Shown: positions 58,841-64,000 of the stretch, piece after piece | Layout: every line of letters starts with the position of its first letter | How positions within the stretch are numbered: position 1 is the first letter of the stretch | Assembly: GCA_033964015.1 (NCBI GenBank) | Contig: CM066915.1 | Location: 496,001-560,000 of the forward strand | Reading direction: 5' to 3' | Length of the DNA stretch: 64,000 nt | DNA from: Scolanthus callimorphus | Taxonomy: Eukaryota; Cnidaria; Anthozoa; Actiniaria; Edwardsiidae | Position numbers and translations under genes: made by a program | The notes under the pieces: model-generated | Databases searched by the model: none | What the model was told of the DNA's origin: nothing | The model's input: only the letters and a program-made list of their open reading frames with translations

Positions 58841-60128
58841 ACGAGATATTAATTTTTCAAGCATAAATGACATCATCGATGACGTCATATTACGTGACCA
58901 CTTCATTTCGCTCATCTAATGACCTAGACTACACTACCAAAGTTTGGTTGTTTTAGAGTATTCCCTTCACGAGATATTAATTTTTCAAGCATAGATGACG
59001 TCATCAATGACGTCACATCACGTGACCACTTCATTTCGCTCATCTGGTGACCTGGATTACATTACCCAAGTTTGGTTGGTTTAGAGTCTTCCTTTCATGA
59101 GATATTAATTTTTCAAGCGTAGATGACGTCATCGATGACGTCATATCACGTGACCACATCATTTCGCTCATCTGGTGACCTGGATTACATTACCCAAGTT
59201 TGGTTGCTTTAGAGTCTTCCCTTCACGAGATATTGTTTTTTTAAGCATATATGACGTCATCGATGACGTCATATCACGTGACCACCTCATTTTGCTCATC
59301 TGGTGGCCTAGACTACACTACCCAAGTTTGGTTGTCTTAGAGTCTTCCTTCACGAGAAATTGATTTTTCAAGCATAGATGACGTCATCGATGACGTCACA
59401 TCACGTGACCACTTCATTTCGCTCATCTGGTGAACTGGATTACATTACCCAAGTTTGGTTGGTTTAGAGTCTTCCTTTCACGAGATATTGATTTTTCAAG
59501 CGTAGATGACGTCATCGATGACGTCATATCACGTGACCACTTAATTTCGCTCATCTGCTGACCTGGATTACATTACTCAAGTTTGGTTGTTTTAGAGTCT
59601 TCCCTTCACGAGATATTGATTTTTCAAGCATAGATGACGTCATCGATGACGTCATATCACGTGACCCCTTCATTTCGCTCATCTGGTGACCTGGATTACA
59701 TTACCCAAGTTTGGTTGCTTAGAGTCTTCCCTTCACGAGATATTGATTTTTCAAGCATAAATGACGTCATCGATGACGTCATATCACGTGACCACCTCAT
59801 TTTGCTTTATCTGGTGGCCTAGACTACACTACCCAAGTTTTGTTGTCTTAGAGTCTTCCCTTCACGAGATATTGATTTTTCAAACATAGATGACGTCATC
59901 GATGACGTCACATCACGTGACCACTTCATTTCGCTCATCTGGTGACCTGGTCCAGTTGCTCGAAAGTGGTTCAGAACTAAACCTGGTTTAAATTTAATCC
60001 ACCTTTGAACAACCCGCACCTGGATTACATTACCCAAGTTTGGTTGGTTTAGAGTCTTCCCTTCACGAGATATTGATTTTTAAAGCATAGATGACGTCAT
60101 CGATGACGTCACATCACGTGTCCGTGTT
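58841..60128. repeat. Ten ~128-bp tandem units with paired CRE and E-box palindromes
   Basis: Units start ACGAGATATT at about 58841, 58969, 59098, 59225, 59352, 59480, 59608, 59735, 59863 and 60065. Each holds GATGACGTCATCGATGACGT CA followed by ATCACGTGACC. I count 19 TGACGTCA and 9 CACGTG sites. TGACGTCA is the CREB/ATF full site and GTCACGTGAC a MITF/TFE- or USF-type E-box. The rest of each unit (GCTCATCTGGTGACCTGG, CCAAGTTTGGTT) also varies little. Confidence 0.95.
59951..60017. mobile_element. 67-bp insertion inside the CRE array, target duplication ACCTGG
   Basis: It splits unit 9. ACCTGG occurs at 59945-59950 and 60018-60023. The ends TCCAGTTGCTCGAAAGTGG and CCACCTTTGAACAACCCGC are imperfect inverted repeats. 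Confidence 0.75.
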
Positions 60129-60239
60129 ACAGCACCCCCCTTGTGGCATAGACAAAATATTCCAAGTTTGGTTGTCTTAGCATGTTCCCTTGAGGAGATA
60201 TAATTTTTTCTTTGCATACCACAGGGTTCCCATGTGTAC

Positions 60240-60288
60240 ACGGACGGACGGACGGACGACGGACGGACGGACGGACGGACGGACGGCG
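60240..60288. repeat. (GGAC)n microsatellite
   Basis: About eleven GGAC/CGGA units with one break, at the right shoulder of the CRE unit. Confidence 0.9.
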
Positions 60289-60512
60289 TACGCTATAGGT
60301 TTAATACCAGAAAAATAAAGAAAAAATCATATCTCCCGAAGGGAAGCTTCTATAGGAGCCAAACTTGGACAAAGTTTCAAAGACCATAAGAGGAACTCTA
60401 CACCAAAGTCACGTGCCCTTACGTCATCAATGACGTCATCAAAATGATCCATAATGCCCGTGACGTTCAAAAATCAACTCGATAGTATCAGGCCCGCGCA
60501 GGAGCTCCGCTA

Positions 60513-61559
60513 AAATTACCGATTGCAAAATAGTTAGTTTTCCCCTGAATTAGATATGTATAATACTTGTTGCGGCCGTTTTTTTGCGAATCTAGGTCTC
60601 ACTCTCACGTTTTATTTTTATTGCTTTTGGGACAATCTCTCATCGAAGAAAAACCGCCTCCAGTCTATCTACAGTAGTTAATATTTGAAATCGTTTTTTG
60701 AAATGGTTTTTGAGAAACTTGTATATGGGAAAACAATTTCACAATCTAACCTGGTAAAGAACTTTGAGAATATAATTACAACGTACTAAATACCCTCAAT
60801 CTGCAGACCTCCTGAACAGAGTAAATAAAAGATTTAGTGAAGTTTATCATTCATAATTACTATAACTCGCGCCTACCTTCTGGTGATTTTCGCTTGATCA
60901 ACAGAACTATCTTTGAGCAGGGGTAAGGCTTGACGACGGGACTAGAAAATGACTTGAAATGAATGCTAAGCCTGTTGATATATAGCCTTTTTAATTAACT
61001 TTCATTGGAGATTCTCGACAATGGAAAACAATTGACTCTGATCTTTTTGGACCATTACTCTCTTTGCCGACAACGGTTTTGAAAAGACTGTAGAAATATA
61101 ATTGGTTGAGGCAGTGAAGCAATTCGCAGGCATTCATGCCTCTTGTGCATTTCTACTGAACCAGAACTCTTAACCATAGAAATTCTTCGCTATTTGCAAA
61201 TTGATTATGTTCTTTGTTTTCTATCAATCCTATAAAGAATAGAAACACATAACTTAGTACAGTTGTTGATTGAACTTTCAGGGACAGAAACTCCGTAAAG
61301 CGTTTATCATGTTTATAATAATATTAGTTTGGATTTTTTAAGTATGGAATTCATTTTGACTGTAATTTCTTTCAAGGACTTCGCATCAATAACATAAAGA
61401 CTGAATTTCCAGGCTTTCCAGACTCAGTACAATGCATTCCATTCTAATTCCCCTTATAATATATTCATAATTTTATTTACTTATACACGGTAATAACATT
61501 CAGTTAAAAATCTAAAAATGCTGGTTTACAAGTGAGCCAAGTAAGCCGTGTGACATTAA
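60513..61559. other. AT-rich spacer, no gene seen
   Basis: No exon, RNA gene or repeat recognised. Confidence 0.4.
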
Positions 61560-61956
61560 ACTATACATTAAAAAAACTTACATCGTTTTCGACTCCCCTC
61601 AGGCCATAATTATGGCGTTCAGAGGTTTTATGAAAAAGTTGCGATAAATACGGAGGAGTCAGTCCATGAACATGAGTCACTTTGTACCTTAAAGTAGCAT
61701 CGAAGCGCAGCCTTCTTTGTTCGAGAGTTTCCCAATTATAAAGAGTATTTTAAATCCTTAAAAGGATTTCCGAGGCTGCAGTGTCAAAAGGTGCAAATGT
61801 AATAATGCGTGCGGCGCGGTTCTGACAGGTTTTGAAGTGTACCGCAGCTACCCCAATAAACCGACGAGCAATAATCAAAGTGGAAAAGGACAAGTGAATT
61901 ATAGATGTCGAGAAGTGTATGAGGTGGTACAAAACTCCGAACCTTACGGATAGCCT
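61560..61956 (-). pseudogene. LINE C-terminal domain fragment
   Basis: After a block matching FVPPHTLLDIYNSLVLFHFD YCSSVYWG the frame shifts, then NRAARIITF, WETLEQRRLRFDATLRYK and PPYLSQLFHKTSERHNYG follow, typical of the region after the CR1/L2 reverse transcriptase. Confidence 0.85.
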
Positions 61957-62248
61957 TTAAAGGCCCGTTTACACGCGCAATGTTTGCTGCAATTTTTGTC
62001 GCGCGAGTCGCGGCAATTTTTTTGCACGTACGCGTCAACTCAAAATCACTAATTTTTGTCGCGTGATGTCGCAGAGATTTCAAACATGTTCGAAACTCTT
62101 TGCAACTTCGTGCGATTTGAAGTAAAGAGAGCACAGAAATCGCACCGGATTTGCATCTCGTTTACACTAGAGAGTTGGAATTGCAACTCGCGCGAGAAAA
62201 ATCGCCGCGACAAATGCAACAAAAATCGCAAGTTTAAACAGGCCTTAA
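61957..62248. mobile_element. MITE family F, copy 2, inserted in the LINE
   Basis: TTAAAGGCCCGTTTACACG to AACAGGCCTTAA, with GTCGCGCGAGTCGCGGCAAT and GAGAAAAATCGCCGCGAC shared (inverted) with 27796-28120. It interrupts LINE coding between the thumb and C-terminal regions. Confidence 0.8.
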
Positions 62249-62736
62249 GGCACTTAAGGATGTTGGGCTGAGCCTACTATCATGTATTCGGTTTTCGCCG
62301 TATTTATGTGTAGTCGGTTAGCCCTAAGCCAACTATCAACACAGCTAAGCTCCTTATTCAATTTGGTTTCTATGAGAAGAAGACCCAGTTATTGAAATAT
62401 TCATGTTTGATGTAGCATCATAAAGACAATTAGGAAAATCGTTGATATAGAGAATAAAAAGGAGGCCCAAGCACTGATCCGTGGGGAACCCCGTGAGTAA
62501 TGTTTCTTTGTTTGGAGCTAATTCCGTTAACAAAGCAATACTGATAACGGTCAGATAGAAAAGACTAGAACCACGATAAGGCAGACCCTTTAATCCCATA
62601 GAGAGAAAGTTTTCTTATTAAAATATCATGATCGACAGTATCGAATGCTTTTTTAAGATCAACAAAGAGAATTCCATTCAAAGGCCCTCATCCATATTAG
62701 TCAGCCATAAATCAACAGCTTTCAGCAATGCAGTAA
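62249..62736 (-). pseudogene. LINE reverse transcriptase, palm and thumb fragment lacking the YADD box
   Basis: GILFVDLKKAFDTVDHDILI and LFILYINDFPNCLYDATSNM are recognisable. The catalytic YADD motif expected just after ATSNM is missing: the sequence jumps to NISITGSSSH. A thumb fragment follows. The copy is catalytically dead. Confidence 0.85.
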
Positions 62737-62746
62737 GCGTAGAATC

Positions 62747-63129
62747 CCAGGGGGTACTCGGATATAAAAATGACGGGGGGTCCGACGGAGCTCCAAATTT
62801 CATACCCAAAAAAATACTTGAACCGTTAATTTATACCCAAAAAAATACCCTACTTTTTAAGCTTCTCGTGTTACAAAGAGTAATTGCCTTTTTTTCTTTG
62901 CTTGTCATCACCTGTTTCCCGGAAATAGCTATAGTTCAAGGCAGTATCTTGATAATCAACTAGCCTGTCAGAAGGTTAACAACCCCCTAAAAATAACCGC
63001 AGATTCTTCAACCCCAAAAAACTATTTGGTAGAATTTTCAACCCCCAAAAAATACTTTTACTACAAATTTCATACCCAAAAACATACGTCGGACCCCCCC
63101 GTCATTTTTATATCCGAGTACCCCCCTGG
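62747..63129. mobile_element. 383-bp TIR element in the LINE, ~10-bp target duplication GCGTAGAATC
   Basis: The ends CCAGGGGGTACTCGGATATA AAAATGACGGGG are mirrored at 63085-63129. GCGTAGAATC occurs at 62737-62746 and 63130-63139. The interior has AAAAAATACTTGAACC and CATACCCAAAAA words in inverted arrangement. I associate these ends with coral genomes. Confidence 0.9.
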
Positions 63130-63140
63130 GCGTAGAATCC

Positions 63141-63528
63141 ATTGGTCTGAAACCCGATTGCTCTAGAGCCAAAAGGTTGTTTATCGTGAGGTAATCATAA
63201 AACTGGTCAAAAATAATTCGCTCAAAGACCGAGTGTTGCTCAGCCTTATAAATAGGTGTCACCAGTCACTCGAGCACCCTTCAAATCATTAGGAAAAACT
63301 CCCTTTTCTATCTATCGATCTATCAAAAATTCGAACCAATGAAAACGAGATAACAGGTGAGACAGCCTTGAGGAACTTTTCTGAAATTTTGTCTGGCCCC
63401 GCAGCCTTGTGAGCAGAGAGTTGTGAAAGGAGATTAAATGCATGCTGCTCAGACTGCTCAGAAATATGCGAAAACCGGAACAATTGTCCCGTAGGGGCTA
63501 AATAGTCCTCAGGTTGCTCACCATTCAA
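63141..63528 (-). pseudogene. LINE reverse transcriptase, N-terminal fragment
   Basis: HKAAGPDKISEKFLKAVSPV, FSLVRIFDRSI, then after a frameshift TPIYKAEQHSVFERIIFDQF and LLALEQSGFR: the first RT blocks of CR1/L2 elements. Confidence 0.85.
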
Positions 63529-63653
63529 CGCGAGGTCACGTGACAGACGGAGCCTGCCTCCGTCAACAATTTTGAGTGGGTCAGCAGTTTTTTTTTCTAG
63601 TTCATTTACACTAGCTGATAGGCGCTGCTTTTGCCCAAAAGCTGATTAATCGT

Positions 63654-63947
63654 CTAGTTCCACGTATCCTTCACATTACCTTGCGTGGTACTAAATTTAG
63701 CAGAAACGTAATCTCTTTTAGCCCTAATCACTTCAGGATTAACAGCATTTCTAGCATTTTCATAGGCCCTTCGCGCATGCGTGGATCCTGCGCGCACTGC
63801 ACTTTTTTTCAATTTGTCGCGGTTCATCACTAACTTTTTCAAATTTATGAATAACCACGGGTGGCAACAGCTGCTAACGCGCTTGGTACGCAACGGTGCA
63901 TGTAGGTCTACAACTTGGAAGAAAAGTGTTTTCCATCTGAGCCACAT
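63654..63947 (-). pseudogene. LINE endonuclease-RT linker fragment
   Basis: FFQVVDLHAPLRTKRV, PWLFINLKKLVMNRDKLKK and AYENARNAVNPEVIRAKRDY are the segment between the endonuclease and reverse transcriptase domains. Confidence 0.8.
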
Positions 63948-64000
63948 TTCATTAGGATCGTCACAATCCAGAACTGTATCCCAGGGTAGCTGGTCAAGAT

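Larger units (their letters stand above)
58731..60512. mobile_element. 1.8-kb repeat unit carrying the CRE/E-box array
   Basis: The left end ends CTAAAAGCGGAGCTCC and the right end starts GGAGCTCCGCTAAAATT, a short inverted repeat. CCCATGTGTACA occurs inside both ends (58797, 60230). The left edge with TTTAGCCACTGGCTAAA recurs inverted at 21927-21963, showing that the unit is dispersed. No coding region. Confidence 0.65.
61560..64000 (-). mobile_element. CR1/L2-like non-LTR retrotransposon (LINE), inactive, running off the window
   Basis: Reading from 64000 downward on the minus strand: the endonuclease-to-RT linker (HAPLR, then PWLFINLKKL), reverse transcriptase (AAGPDKISEKFLKAVSPVIS, FDRSI; FERIIFDQ; LEQSGFR; FVDLKKAFDTVDHDIL; LFILYINDFPN), the thumb region, and the C-terminal domain (FDYCSSVYWG; WETLEQRRLRFD; GLTPPYLSQLFHK) to about 61560. 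Frames are broken repeatedly and two TIR elements are inserted. The 5' part lies beyond the window. Confidence 0.9.

Overview
This is animal nuclear DNA. Intron-split genes are sparse, long stretches are non-coding, and most of the sequence is terminal-inverted-repeat (TIR) elements, foldback hairpins and minisatellites. The gene content points to an anthozoan cnidarian, most likely a coral. It includes a gustatory-receptor-like (GRL) gene, a membrane collagen ending in a Cys-rich HYWECP domain of a type I associate with cnidarian proteins, a CLN3/battenin-like gene, a Penelope-like element with a GIY-YIG domain, and a CR1/L2-type LINE. The organism call is inference; no rRNA, mitochondrial or other marker gene is present.

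Layout. 1-2.9 kb: repeats. 2977-8270 (+): a complete four-exon GRL gene whose three phase-0 introns are filled with small elements. 9-11 kb: repeats. 11.0-32.1 kb (-): scattered exons of a type II transmembrane collagen. The transmembrane exon is at 31.6-32.1 kb, linker exons at 26.3, 18.5, 17.3, 16.5 and 15.0 kb, the collagen exon at 12.4-12.6 kb and the Cys-rich terminal exon at 11.0-11.2 kb. The transmembrane exon carries an apparent one-base frameshift, and one linker exon appears to be missing. 22.3-24.3 kb (-): a two-exon CLN3-like gene, which would lie in an intron of the collagen gene if that model is right. 24.9-31.5 kb: tandem repeats, hairpins and MITEs. 32.5-50 kb: almost only repeats, including a 5'-truncated Penelope-like element (35.4-36.3 kb), two sets of nested TIR elements (37.4-41.1 kb), a diverged copy of the GRL upstream region (42.1-42.4 kb) and a duplicated exon-like block (47.3 and 49.3 kb). 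51.2-53.0 kb: two minisatellites. 56.8-58.5 kb (-): a small gene for a secreted or single-pass protein with a basic patch and an acidic tail. 58.7-60.5 kb: a repeat unit holding ten ~128-bp copies packed with CRE (TGACGTCA) and E-box (CACGTG) palindromes. 61.6-64.0 kb (-): a dead CR1/L2-like LINE with two younger TIR insertions.

The genes do not form a pathway. Each was assembled by reading splice sites, phases and family motifs by eye. Exon borders are therefore predictions, and transcript data would settle them.
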